Position numbers and translations under genes: made by a program
From: Cryptolaemus montrouzieri
Taxonomy: Eukaryota > Arthropoda > Insecta > Coleoptera > Coccinellidae
Assembly (NCBI GenBank): GCA_013387265.2
Contig: JABFTP020000144.1
Coordinates: 127,297,600 to 127,361,599, forward strand
Length of the DNA stretch: 64,000 nucleotides
Direction: 5' to 3'
In this document: one piece after another, positions 14,791 through 25,497 of the stretch
How positions within the stretch are numbered: the first letter of the stretch is position 1
Layout: every line of letters begins with the position of its first letter
Notes under the pieces: model-generated
Told to the model about the DNA's origin: nothing
Seen by the model: the letters and a program-made list of their open reading frames with translations, nothing else
The model's database searches: none

Positions 14791-15059
14791 TTTGTTCATT
14801 TCATTAACTTTCAGGCTGATGTCAAAGAAAATCGAAGTAAATTTGAACTTCATGAGAGCAGTACTATTTTAGAAATTGAAGGTCCCAATGCTTCTCTTTT
14901 GTCATTTTCAGTTGCTCTATAAGAAATACAAATCTTAATAATATAATTTGTTACTTAAACAAAAATGATTCTAATTATAGATACTTTGGAAAGCCTAAGG
15001 AGAAAGATATCATTAATTTTCCTGACTTTTTTCTTAAACTAACTGTATCTTTTTATTTT

Positions 15060-15565
15060 ACTGTGTAATAATGCTTTTGTGAATTAGTCCATTATAATTT
15101 AGTCTGTGCTGGACAAAACTTCTGTCTGCAGCTGTCTTCTTGTTGTTGGCATTTGATAAAAAGTGTACCCACTTGTGAACTATCTCAGGTTCTTCTACAT
15201 TAACCACAACTAAAGGTTCAGGGTTAGATTTAGCACGTCTTAGCAAATTAAAAATATTTTGGCATCTCCATCTTAGTCTTCAGTTTAACTATGCCAACAT
15301 TTTTGTCGCATTTCATATAAGAGTGCCTCTCACAGAGAATGTCAAGCAATTTGCTCCCGTGCGTGAGAAATTATGAGAATTTATCATATTTTGTCCACCT
15401 GCAGAGTCACATAATACTGATAAGTCTCTTTTATCCAAGCAGTTTATTATGAATTTATGCAGAAATGATATTACTTCTGTCGAGTCTTTCTTCGATGTAG
15501 TTTCAGGAATATATGAATGAAGAATATTAAACGTGTACATTGAGTTAGTGTCTGTTGTACTCATT
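15060..15565 (-). pseudogene. Fragment of an unclassified repeat-derived insect protein (SDSAGGQN type)
   Basis: On the minus strand one frame reads TSKKDSTEVISFLHKFIINC and then CDSAGGQN. A second frame continues with LRRAKSNPEPLVVVNVEEPE. The 'DSxGGQN' block is typical of a multicopy uncharacterised protein family found in many insect genomes and probably carried by a DNA transposon. The family has no firm name that I can give. Internal stops (around 15310-15240) show a broken copy. Confidence 0.45.
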
Positions 15566-15659
15566 ATTTGTGGTTATTGATACGTTATTTTGATGATCCA
15601 TTACTATTGCAACATAGCTTCTGACTCTGAGTTTTCAATTCAGCTTTCTTTTTTCGATC

Positions 15660-17010
15660 ATAAAAAAGGCTTGCCTTCAAAATATGCATTTCTTCTCTAT
15701 TTGTAAGTTGTTTTTATTATTCCAAATGTTTTTTCTATACTCACACAAAATAACATAATCATTGGCAGGTGTTGATGGCGGTATATAAAATACAAAAATG
15801 AATAGCAGATATGTCTGCAACTTAATTTTACAAGCAACTATTTCAATGCTAGGCACTTCACTCAAATGGGGAGCTAAATTCAACTGAACACAAGCGAAGC
15901 ACTTTTTCACTGCTAACGAAGAGCCATCTCTTCTCCAAGAATCACGGCCACAACGATAAACAGCAAAGTCATTACAAAAGAGTTCACTGTCAGTAGCAGA
16001 CTCCGACAACCATGTCCCAGTAAGTCAGACAGAATCAAACTCTGTCGTACAGGTGCCCGGATAGAATTGAGACCTTACGTTTTGGTAATAAATTGAAAGT
16101 GATGTCTCTCCAGTGGATGACGAAATTGAAAAAGATGTCTCTCCAGTGGATGACGAGGTGACGTCTTCAACCAGTCAATTACTCTCCAAATCTCTCAGTG
16201 TGTTGATTGATTTGACCTCAATGATCCCTGAGCTCTCGTCTTTCGTTAAATATATTTTCCCATCCGACACCCATGCAAACTTAAAATTTTGTTTCTTCTG
16301 GAACACTCTAGCATCGTAGAATTTTTTTCTACAAATAGTGTTCATATCAGATTATTCAGGGAGACAGATCTTTGATGACTTCTTATTACCATAGCGACTG
16401 GAACGTCCCTTGAAGGTTTTCAAGTGTTCTTTTATTAGATTCAATATTTTTTTTGTGCTGGTTTTGATGTTTACCTCGCTTGTCTTGAAGAGCTACATCA
16501 GTCAACTTTTAATGAGTTTGTATATTTTGAACTTAACTTTTAGATATATCAAATGTGGAACAGAAAACCTCGTGACAAACATCGTTTCTGACGATTTTTA
16601 CAATATAACAATAGCAGCAGTTGTGTTGTTTGCTTTCTTCGCTGTTTTTATTTCGATCGTCGTTGCTTTATAAGATTCACTGTTATCATAGATGCTAGAA
16701 CGTTATTTTGCTCATTTACTGTTTGCAATTTATTAAAATGATGAAGTAATAGGTTTCTTTCTGTTTCATAGAACATTTTACAACACTCTTGTCGTTTTCA
16801 ACAACAATCTTCGCTGGGCTCATGGCTTTGTACGCGAATTTGTCTCATTACCTCTTTTATTCGTTCTCTACATATTTTATTCCGGTCAGGTGATTTGACG
16901 TGCGTATCTTCATCACTACTCGACATTTCACTTCTTGAACAATTACAAAATGAGCAAAATTTTGCATCAACAACGACTTTGAGTCATAGATTTCTAGGTT
17001 AGGAAAAACG
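15660..17010 (-). mobile_element. 5' half of a CR1/Jockey-like LINE: ORF1 plus start of endonuclease
   Basis: On the minus strand, from 17010 leftwards, there is a cysteine motif KFCSFCNCSRSEM (about 16975-16930, PHD-finger-like) and then a coiled-coil-like stretch with ERNLLHHFNKLQ (about 16760). Next is an ORF1 C-terminal block, YDARVFQKKQNFKFAWVSDG followed by KIYLTKDE (about 16320-16240), which resembles the FP-type C-terminal domain of insect LINE ORF1. A serine/threonine-rich linker leads straight into an apurinic-type endonuclease N-terminus: YYQNVRS, TGTWLSESATDSELF, RRDGSS (about 16095-15900). The reverse transcriptase is absent. Frameshifts are present. This is a dead fragment that keeps an ORF1/ORF2 junction. 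Confidence 0.7.
16090..16160. repeat. Short tandem duplication in the LINE linker
   Basis: A ~33-bp unit containing GATGTCTCTCCAGTGGATGA is repeated twice in direct tandem. It lies in the serine/threonine-rich ORF1-ORF2 linker of the minus-strand LINE, so it duplicates about 11 residues. Confidence 0.85.
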
Positions 17011-18021
17011 AACGCGCATTCGAAGCTCGCACGATGACAGTTGTCGTTTTTTGACGTTCGGTGCGTGACATTCCTGTCTCTTGCGATGGATGAACAGATA
17101 GAAATTGAACTTTCACAGCGGACTTCGATGGTCATGCCCAATTTTGATGCATTTGTGAACATAATACACCAATAAGCTGATAGATAGCATAAAAAGGTCA
17201 TTTTAACAAGTGTTCTTCCTGTGGAGTCTTCAAATATGCAATGAGTAGTGAGAGCACTATATTCCCATAATATGTCCGCGTCCAAAATTATGTTCCCGTA
17301 TCAATTCTGTTATATTCTGATGAAATATCCTGTGCGATCTTCAAATGTAGTTTCAAGTAGGAAGTAGATCTGTATTTTTCCCAGTTGCAGAATGCACCTA
17401 TCGTTCAAACTCGAAAGAATTATCTAATTTATGTTGAATAGACGGAATACCCTTATTTTGCATTGAATTTATCAAGGAATAGCTATCAGAAAAAATTAAA
17501 TATACCTACTTGAATATCAATAGCAATTTAATTGGATTCAATCGAAAATAATCCTGTATCGACTTTCAGTGTGAAATGTCAAAGTATCAATTCACACCTT
17601 TAACTCTGATTAACGTCCACGACACCTTCGTTAATCTTCATATTTATTTCTGAAATCCCCGATTGGAATTTCCAATTTCTACCTAAATATGCCTTTTATT
17701 TATATTGGATTTAGAAGAAGCCTTTTGCAAACTTAGGTAATTCGCGTCTGCTTGTCTTCTGATTGTTTGGATGTTAGTCGAGTACAACACTATTTCAATA
17801 GGTTTTGCTAAAAATTCATCATTGCAAGTTTCAGAACTGACCAGCATGTGGTCATTTGATTGTACCTCCTTCCTTTTTTAATATGCCACCTTTTTGCGCG
17901 ACATGCGTGCATTCACGTCGGGAAACCCGATTGTTGATGGTTTTCCGCTATCGTTGTGCCTCATCTGTGTTTTTTCCCGCGATAAAGGTTAGTGAAATAC
18001 ACACAATTTCATATTGGACAT
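17011..18021. other. Intronic sequence, no supported feature
   Basis: The minus-strand 142-residue frame at 16857-17285 overlaps the LINE ORF1 region in a different frame and has no domain of its own. The rest is non-coding. Confidence 0.35.
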
Positions 18022-18633
18022 ATTGAATAAAATTTTTCATTATGTCTACACATACAGCGATAATTTCGCGGTTTTTATGATTGATTAGATTTGAAGTATA
18101 TCGGGTTGACAACCAGCATGAATCAGGAGCGTAGCCCTTCGACATACCGTATTCTAGCAGACACTGTGTGTAGCGTTGCGGTGAATAGTCAAACTAGTGA
18201 CTGTTTGAGGTTTTCTGTTTATCTACTCTTCGTTTTCATGGTTTGTCCTTGGCGCGGTGGTGTGGGTAGCTTCTGTGTCGGTCCATTGAAGGGGGCTATA
18301 ACATACGCATGTTTCGTTGCGCTCCAACGGACTGGGATGAAGTAGGGGCGGTATGGACTGGTTGTCTTCAATAGGTGGGCAGGGCTGACGAAGACCAATA
18401 TGACCGAAACTGCAGTCCATTGCTCCTATTCATGACAACTGGCCGTACCGTACCACTTCTCTCTGGCCCCGGTTGACGGTGAATTTAAAGGGTGGATCGG
18501 AAAACAAGCTTCTTCGAAGAAGGATATTTCACATTCTACGGAAGGTTGAATATTGTTTCTTGAATATTTTTCATTATGTCTACACATACAGCGATAATTT
18601 CGCTGGTTTTATGATTGATTAGATTAGAAGAAT
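18022..18633. repeat. ~75-bp direct repeats flanking a GC-richer 460-bp segment
   Basis: The sequence TTTTTCATTATGTCTACACA with the following ACAGCGATAATTTCG and TTATGATTGATTAGAT occurs at about 18022-18095 and again at 18560-18633. Only a few differences separate the copies. The intervening block is distinctly GC-richer than its surroundings and has no recognisable ORF. This could be an insertion flanked by a long target duplication or simply a local duplication. Confidence 0.7.
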
Positions 18634-18719
18634 AACTTAGCTATTCTTCAACGTAGAACATTTTTAATTACGTCAAATGAAAGCTCAAATGTTACCATTT
18701 AGTGTAGAAAAAGTGAAAA

Positions 18720-19545
18720 GAATCATGTACTGAAAATGACATCAGGCAGATGACGTCCGTGTTCTGCAACGCATTGCTGTAGTCGATTCTCGAAGTTCTG
18801 CATCACCCACTCTAACAAATCGGTGTCGATTGCCCTAACTTCTCTTGTGATGGCTTCTCTCAACTCTTGCAGATTTCGCGGTTTATCGACTAGACCTTAG
18901 CCTTTAGGTTTCTCTACAAAAAATAATCACAAGCAGTGAGATTCGGGGAACTAGGGGGCCACGGCACATCACCAAAAGGAGAGATTTTATGACCAGTTAA
19001 AATGGCACGCACAACTTCCATTGAGGCTCTGGCTGTATGCGCCGTGGCACCATCCTGTTGTAACAAAACCTTTCTTCTGTTCATTCTTTGTCGTCGCAAT
19101 ACAGAGATAAGAAAGTTCTTCAGCATGAAAAAATATCGCTCAGAGCTTATACTTACGGTTGCCCTTCTCTCATCCTCCAAAAAATACGGTCCAATCACTC
19201 CAAGACGGCTCATAGCGCACCAAACGCTGACTTTCTCACTGTGAAGTGGGCATTTATGCAGTTCCCGGAGGTTTTCTGCTGTCCAATATCGGCAGTTCTG
19301 TTTATTAAGCGAACCGCTCAAATGAAAATGAGCCCCATCAGTCATCATTATCATTGGTTCATTTTCATCAGCGATAATCATTTGCATTCTCTCGGAAACC
19401 TGCTAGCAATGTGCAAAATCTCCTTCATTCAGGCGCTGGACAACCATGAGCTTATAGGTGTGAAAGGTCTTGGTTTAAAATTCTGCGAACAGTTCGACTA
19501 CTCATTTGGAGTTCTGCAGCCGTTTTAGGACGAATCGGCCTAAGC
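18720..19545 (-). mobile_element. Tc1/mariner-superfamily transposase, DD41D type, truncated
   Basis: Minus-strand frames carry an HTH piece (KTAAELQMSSRTVRRI, about 19530-19480) and then the catalytic domain at 19387-18914. Acid 1 lies in TDGAHFHLSG, acid 2 in LLQQDGATAHTARASM, and acid 3 in SPNLTACDYFL. Counting residues gives 41 between the second and third aspartates, the DD41D spacing. The C-terminal tail continues in another frame to about 18720. The N-terminus is cut off where the + strand mariner begins near 19546. Stops and frame changes make it inactive. Confidence 0.78.
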
Positions 19546-20273
19546 TTTGAATTACAACTTGAAAAAACGAAAAAAATTATCGATTTGGCTTACAGTGAAG
19601 GTGTAGTATTGCGTACAACAGTATACACGTGGTTCAATCGGTTTAAGAAGGGTGGAGAGTCCTTAGAAGACGACGAGAGAAGCGGCCGACCGTCAACAGC
19701 TGTTACCGACGAAAACAAGGCTCGTGTGCGAGCGCTACTGAACCAGGATTGCCACATGTCTCTCAAAATGTTAACAGACGAACTGAACATGGGTAAGGAT
19801 AGCGTAGCTTTGATTTTGAAAGAAAAAATGAACCGCAGGAAGGTCTGTTCTCGATTTTTCCTCACTTCCTCACACACGAGCAGAAGCAGACTCGCGTCGA
19901 ATGTTGTCAAGATTTCATCGAGACTTGAGAGACTACTCCAGACTTTCTAACCTCAATTGTGTACAAGGATCCGGGATCGGGGAGTTTGCTGGATGACAAT
20001 GCGCTTGCTCATTCGTCGAACATTGTCGAACTTTTTCCTATTTCCCAAGCTAAAAATGCACCTGAAGGGGTGATTTTTTGAAGATGTACCGAGCATTCAA
20101 GCGGCTTGCACCGAGCGTCTCAGAGCGATAACTTCAGAGGAGTTCCAGAGAGCCTTCGAATCACTCGTGGAGCGTTCAAAAAATTGTATATCTAGGGGAA
20201 GGGACTATGTTGAAAGTTAATTGGAATAAATTTTCGATTTTTTATTTCGAAAGTTCGGGAACTTTTCCGACAT
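19546..20273 (+). mobile_element. Mariner copy 1, 5'-truncated and internally deleted
   Basis: The frame 19585-19950 encodes the mariner HTH region: VYTWFNRFKKGGESLEDDE, RSGRPST, and then LNQDCHMSLKMLTDELNMG. After about 19935 the frame is lost. The catalytic core is largely deleted: only a short DDNALAHSS-like piece remains near 19993. The sequence then jumps to the C-terminal block PSIQAACTERLRAITSEEFQ and the 3' TIR ending CCGACATACTAAG (20273). The same family, in minus orientation, is at 22820-25862. Its right flank is Penelope sequence, and it sits at the same Penelope position as copy 2. Confidence 0.82.
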
Positions 20274-20663
20274 ACTAAGTAAGAGATCTACAGAATTGGA
20301 GAGAGTGTATTGCGCGTGGAAATTCGTGAAGTCTAGAAATTTTTGATTCAAGAATTTCGCTAGTTTACCTGACGGTGTGTTTATATATGACACTATAGAT
20401 CGTTTTTTTCTTCCTTATGTAGTTTAATCAACCCATACATTTTTGGAACTTGAACATTCATTGGAATCAGATTCCTCTTCTCCCATTCTGTGTGTTCTAG
20501 GTGTTCTGACAAACTTAGCTCTTTTTTGATTTCAAAGAAATTCCTAGACTTAACCATCATAAATTCAAATAACCATCTCACTTATAAAATTTACAGAAAG
20601 GTAACATTCACAGACGCATCGATTCCAATGGACTCGTTCAGTCATTTAAGCCACAAAAAAGAG
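20274..20663. mobile_element. Penelope fragment with inverted junction (copy 1)
   Basis: Positions 20276-20515 match, in reverse, the Penelope RT N-terminal segment at 22590-22818. It encodes NLIPMNVQVPKMYGLIKLHK on the minus strand. At about 20515-20525 the orientation flips. Positions 20525-20660 read + strand Penelope sequence LDLTIINSNNHLTYKI, which normally lies far downstream of the RT. The same head-to-head junction is present at about 22590-22610. This is a rearranged, non-functional copy. Confidence 0.78.
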
Positions 20664-20818
20664 GAGTTCCAGAGAGCCTTCGAATCACTCATGGAGCGCT
20701 TATGGAAGTGTATATCTAGGGGAGAAGACTATGTTGAAAGTTAATTGGAATAAATTTTGTTAGAAGTAATTTTCGATTTTTTATTTCAAAAGTTCGGGAA
20801 CTTTTCCGACATACTGTG
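20664..20818 (+). mobile_element. Mariner 3'-end fragment (third copy)
   Basis: The segment starts at GAGGAGTTCCAGAGAGCC (transposase C-terminus EEFQRAFESLMER). It runs through the stop and 3' UTR to the terminal inverted repeat GGGAACTTTTCCGACATACT. It duplicates 20138-20273 with small differences, including an extra GTTAGAAGTAA. Only the tail of the element is present. Confidence 0.85.
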
Positions 20819-20984
20819 TCAGTTCTATGGACTACACATTTTGGCGCGTTTTTTTCTCGCTAACCATTCTGTAACAGAACGCGGTTTTAAAATCAGGCGG
20901 CCGCTTACATTAGTTTCTTTTACTCACAAAATCAGGCGGTTAAATTCGCCGCGGTTGAGACGTAGTTCGGCCTAAGTCTTAATT

Positions 20985-21190
20985 TTCTGTAACATAGTCA
21001 GCGATTCGGCACACGTAGTTCAATACAAAATCGAGCACTGAAAACAAACTAAACCACAGATCGCGTTGAAACTCCGCATCAGTATAGAAAACACTTGTGC
21101 CAACTTAGCAACAAGAAAAATGTTGACAATCTTTTCGATTAGATTTCTCAAATAATCAATTCCCGGTATCTCTTTGACAGAATGCATTTT
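20985..21190 (-). mobile_element. Mariner-related interspersed fragment, copy 1
   Basis: This block shares AGCGATTCGGCACACG, TTGTGCCAACTTAGCAACAA and TTTGACAGAATG with blocks at 30284-30720 and 51540-51890. In the other copies the minus strand encodes a mariner-type piece, RVAARLV. Copy 1 keeps only the terminal part. Confidence 0.6.
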
Positions 21191-21719
21191 CAATGCTAAA
21201 ACATTTATTTATGGCGGTTAAATAAAGTCGATTATCCGCCGGTATAGTGCTCCAATCTTGAGTTTGAAAGGCCACTACTACATAAGTAACGGATTTCGAA
21301 TGTACGTTTGCAGGAAAAAATTGGATTCAAGTGATTGCGTGATGTCGATAAATGCCGGAAATGTTTCGAATCATCATCGTCCTCGTGTTGCCGGCTTCAC
21401 AAATATTTAGGTCGGCACAATGAGTCTCCTTATTTATTGATACTATCAGAAGTATCATTACTGATAATTAAAAATATACCTGACATTTGTATCGTGAACA
21501 ATTTGAGAGATCCAACCTTGTAGCGATGATTGACCCAAATAAATTTCCTAATTGAATTGCGTACGCGATAGAGAAAAGGCAATTTGTAATGATTAAGATT
21601 TTAATGAAATTTTTCTGTTTTGCAATCTAGTTTAACGCTTTTATTGATGATATGTAGACACGGCAGACGTTTATGGTAGAGTCGCCAATTAAGCACAAAC
21701 CAATAGAAGATTTTCAAAG
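21191..21719. other. Intronic sequence, nothing recognised
   Basis: No coding similarity or repeat match was found apart from the boundary with the Penelope 3' end near 21720. Confidence 0.4.
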
Positions 21720-22605
21720 TGAAACGAAATAATACCCTTTTGTCACTTTTCCACAATTTTTCATTAATAATCACGACCGGTTTCGACTTTACGGTCATTT
21801 TCAAGTGAATAACAATATAACAGATGAGTAGGTAAATACAAGTTATCCTTGAAATTGAGTGGTGGGGATGCATTAAGCTCTAGTTGGCTGTTGAGGGTAG
21901 TAAATTGTGGGTTTTTACATAGTTTGTTAATCTCCAAACCTTACAACAAATTCATCTCTATCCCCTTGTTACATTTATGAAGGATTTTAAGGTTGTTTAA
22001 CGATATCGAGTGGTTGGTTGATTTATATGTTCAAATATTAGCGACTTTTTGTCTGAGTAAATATGTTCCTTGAATCTAGCTTCAAAACTTCTCCCTGTTT
22101 GTCCGACATAGGCTACCTGACATTCATTGCATTTGATTTGATAAATTCCTGATTGCTTGAATTTATCGTTCTTTTGTTTGGCATTGAATTATAATCTGCT
22201 CTTTGTAAGAGTTCGCCGATGTATCTGAGACTAGTGTATCTTTTTCCCAGAGTTTCTATATAGTAATTTAGAGGTAAAGGTACGTTGTTCTTTGCGTTTA
22301 ATAATTGTATTTAGAAAATGTTGTGGTATATTGTTATTTGAGGTAATTTTTCTGATGATGTTAAGTTCAGTTTGGAAATTTTCTGTCGAAAGGGGAGCAG
22401 AGTAAGCTCTATGAATCATGGAGTTATATGCAGCTACTTTGTTGCTCAAATGACCGAATGAGTCCATTGGCATCGATGCGTCTGTGAATGTTTCCTTTTT
22501 GTTAATTTTATAAGTGAGATGGTTATTTGAATTTATGATGGTTAAGTCTAGGAATTTCTTTGAAATCGAAGAAGAGCTAAGTTTGTCAGAACACCTAGAA
22601 CACAC
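21720..22605 (-). mobile_element. Penelope 3' half in reverse orientation (post-RT linker, GIY-YIG, terminal ribozyme)
   Basis: The minus-strand frame 22605-22231 encodes KKFLDLTIINSNNHLTYKI and a linker ending LNTIIKRKEQRTFTSKLLY. The GIY-YIG endonuclease region follows at about 22190-22050. Its + strand counterpart at 26650-26800 reads SGIYRIKCNEC and then VAYVGQTGRSFEARFKEH. The segment ends near 21720 after a hammerhead-like motif (21771-21808). It abuts the oppositely oriented RT half at about 22606, forming a head-to-head junction. Penelope elements combine an RT with a GIY-YIG nuclease, which identifies the family. Confidence 0.85.
21771..21808 (-). ncRNA. Hammerhead-like ribozyme motif 'a' (Penelope 1, left end)
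   Basis: The minus strand reads: stem I TCAC, core TTGAAAA, an extra T, stem II GAC/GTC with a six-base loop, GAAA, CCGGTC, and stem I GTGA. Within ACCGGTC the pairs A-U and C-G form a two-base-pair stem III. The predicted cleavage site follows GUC. Core positions 3 and 8 are U and A in place of the usual C and G, which preserves pairing. Confidence 0.7.
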
Positions 22606-23576
22606 AGAATAGGAGAAGAGGAATCTGATTACAATGAATGTTCAAGTTCCAAAAATGTATGGGTTGATTAAACTACATAAGGAAGAAAAATCTGCAAGAC
22701 CTATAGTGTCATATATAAATACACCATCAGGTAAACTAGCGAAATTCTTGAATCAAAAATTTCTAGACTTCACGAATTTTCACGCACAAAACACTATCTC
22801 CAATTCTGTAGATCTCTTACTTAGTATGTCGGAAAAGTTCCCGAACTAAAAAATCGAAAATTACTCCTAACGAAATTTATTCCAATTAGCTTTCAACATA
22901 GTCCCCTCCCCTAGATATACACTTCTTTGAACGCTCCACGAGTGATTCGAAGGTTCTCTAGAACTCCTCTGAAGTTATCGCTCTGAGACGCTCGGTGCAA
23001 GCCGCTTGAATGCTCGGTACATCTTCAGAAAATTCATTTCAGGTGCATTTTCAGCTCGGGAAATAGGAAAAAGTCTGCTGGAGCCAGATCTGGCGAGTAT
23101 GGGGCGTGGTTGATACGTGGAATCTGATTTTCGATACGGATCCTTGTGCTCGGGCCTGACGCGATTAATACGGCGCTTCTGACGTTTCAACACTTCTACG
23201 TAATACACAACACAAATTCTTGGTGGAGTCGAAGAAAGCGATGAGCATCGTCTTCACTTTTTGTTGGCGCACTTTTTGAGGCCTCGTATTGAAAACACCA
23301 AGTCTCGTCACCAGTCACAATTGGGGTTAGAAAGTCTGGAGTGGTCTCGCAAGTCTCGATAAAATCTTGACAACATTCGACGCGAGTCTGCTTCTGCTAG
23401 TGTGTGAGGAAGTGCGGAACAAATCGAGAACAGAACTTCCTACGGTTCATTTTTTCTTTCAAAATCAAAGCTACGCCATCCTTACTCCTGTTCAGTTCGT
23501 CTGTTAACATTCTGAGAGACCTCGTTTTCGTCGGTAACAGCTGTTGACGGCCGGCCGCTTCTCTCGTCGTCTTCTA

Positions 23577-25497
23577 ATAGTCCAGTCAAAATAGACATTT
23601 GACCTAGCCAAAATTCGCATAGAGCTGAAAATTTGCAGAGACGTTAAATACATCATTTTAAATGAGATGTTAAAAATTCACCTTCGATCCTACTTCTGCA
23701 AAAAATTTTATTGAAGGTCAAACATGCAAAATTTAGGTTTTTTCCATTTTCTCCAAAACGGTAAGTTTTATCGTAAAAATGAATCAGACAAAATTGTAGA
23801 TTGATTGTACTTGAGCTTTCCCAGGTTTCAAAAAGTAAATAATTTTTATCATTTGGATTCCGTGCAGTCAGTAATATCAACAAATCAACATCTTCTCCAA
23901 CAACGACTGTTGTATTTGAACTTTTCTATTGCATTTTCAATTATATGGACATCAGCATCATTATCAGCTTGTTTTATTGGAATACCAGCATCTGTAAATT
24001 CTTCACATAACATTGAAATGGAGCGAGACTTATTGTGAGTATTTGCAAGAAATTGTTGTTGGTTTGTTGGAACTTTCATAGATCGATCAAAAACGATATC
24101 AACAGATGATGATGTTTTTGTAGTCCGACGACGTTGTTCTGCAGCTTTAATATTTTTTTATTAAATGATAAAATGGTTTACTTTTTGAAACCTGGGAAAG
24201 CTCAAGTACAATCAACAATATATTCATCACAAAGTCTGACTGCATATCCGAAATGTCAAGCTCATATTTTATTTTTACATGCAATAACTGGTTGCGATAC
24301 TACATCAGCAATTTTTAAGAGGTAAAATAGCAGTATTTAAATTGTTTGAAAAACGTAATGATTTAATTGATTGCGCAGAAGTATTTACAAAGATTGGTTC
24401 TTCTCCACACGACATCGTTACAAATGGAATTCGTTTCCTTCTTGCAATGTATGGTGCTCCAAAAAAATTGATTCCATAGACAAATATAGATATTTGAGGT
24501 TTGTAAAATCTGCTTGGAACAATGAAACAGTACAGTTGTCTTGTCTGCCTCCAACATCTGATTCTGCCTTTCAACACTTGTATCGTGTGTATTATCAAGT
24601 TCAAGTGTGGCTAGGCAATGAGCTGGACCCAGAAGAATGGGGTTGGAAATTAACAGACAATTATTTGGAGCCAATTCAAACTCTACTCCCGCCTGCTCCA
24701 GAAAAACTGCTTAATACTATTTGTTGTAACTGCAAGACGGATTGTAGTAAGAATTGTGGCTGTCGAAAAGTGGGATTATTTTGTTCGCCAGTATGCATCA
24801 ACTGTAAGGGTCAGACTTGCTCCAATATTGAAGAAAATATGACAGATGAAAATATTTATGATATTAATGAAGAGACAGTTGAAGCATCCATTTTCTTAGG
24901 ACAGCGAATAGAAATTCTACAACAAGAAAATGAAGACGAAGAAATAATTGTCGACGTAGAATTAGACAGTTATCTAATATAATAATATTTAGAAAAAAAA
25001 CCTATTCCACTTTAATTAGCAATATTACAATTCTTTCAATCAATAGGATATGATCTGATCGAGCTTTTTTTATTACAATAGATCGTGGAGTATACCTACT
25101 GGGGAAACCACGTTAAAAAAAATGCGCCAAGTACATTACCTCATAGGTGGTGCGGAAACGTGTGCATATTACGTAAAATATTAATTTTCTAATAGTTAAA
25201 ACCGCGACGAATGGTGATAAGAGAAAAAGCGACTGAACCATTTTTGTAGAGAATAATATGATCTACAATTTATGTCTGATTTATTTTTACGATAAAACTT
25301 ACCGTTTTGGAGAAAAATGGAAAAAACCTAAATTTTGCATGTTTGACCTTCAATAAAATTTTTTGCAGAAGTGGGATCGAAGGGGATTTTTGACATTTCA
25401 TTTATAATGATGTATCAACGTCTCTGCAAATTTTCAGCTCTATGTGAATTTTGGCTAACTTATGACTTTTTTTGTCTATTTTGACTGGACTATAAGG
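23577..25497 (+). mobile_element. CXC-protein DNA transposon nested in mariner copy 2
   Basis: Terminal inverted repeats of about 227 bp (23577-23803 and about 25270-25497) begin TAGTCCAGTCAAAATAGAC. They interrupt the mariner transposase sequence. Comparing with mariner copy 1, which reads TCTTCTAAGGACTC on the minus strand, shows that the trinucleotide TAA is duplicated at the insertion. The interior encodes the remains of a cysteine-rich protein (see 23857-24982). TAA duplication is reminiscent of the TWA preference of PIF/Harbinger elements, but the encoded protein does not look like a Harbinger transposase. The superfamily is therefore left open. Confidence 0.8.
23857..24982. pseudogene. 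CXC-domain transposon protein, 5' part inverted
   Basis: The 3' part is on the + strand. It reads FLKPGKAQVQSTIYSSQSL, then ILFLHAITGCDTTSAIFK (24185-24323), then after frame changes WNNETVQLSCLPPTSDSAF, LDPEEWGWKLTDNY, and a Tesmin/TSO1-like CXC cluster CCNCKTDCSKNCGCRKVGLF plus CSPVCINCKG. It ends in an acidic tail at 24982. The 5' part (QQFLANTHNKSRSISMLCEE, DADVHIIENAIEKFK, EDVDLLILLTARNPND) is on the minus strand between 24160 and 23857. The gene has thus suffered an internal inversion. Such proteins are multicopy in insects, and their biochemical role is not established to my knowledge. Confidence 0.72.

Noticed and set aside
16113..16673. Two + strand ORFs (acidic and hydrophobic)
   Set aside because: They are antisense shadows of the minus-strand LINE ORF1 C-terminus and linker.
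16857..17285. 142-residue minus-strand ORF
   Set aside because: It overlaps the LINE ORF1 region. The frame that carries the cysteine motif and the ERIKEVMRQIR block is a different one.
19088..19528. 146-residue + strand ORF
   Set aside because: Antisense of the DD41D transposase, which has clear catalytic motifs on the minus strand.
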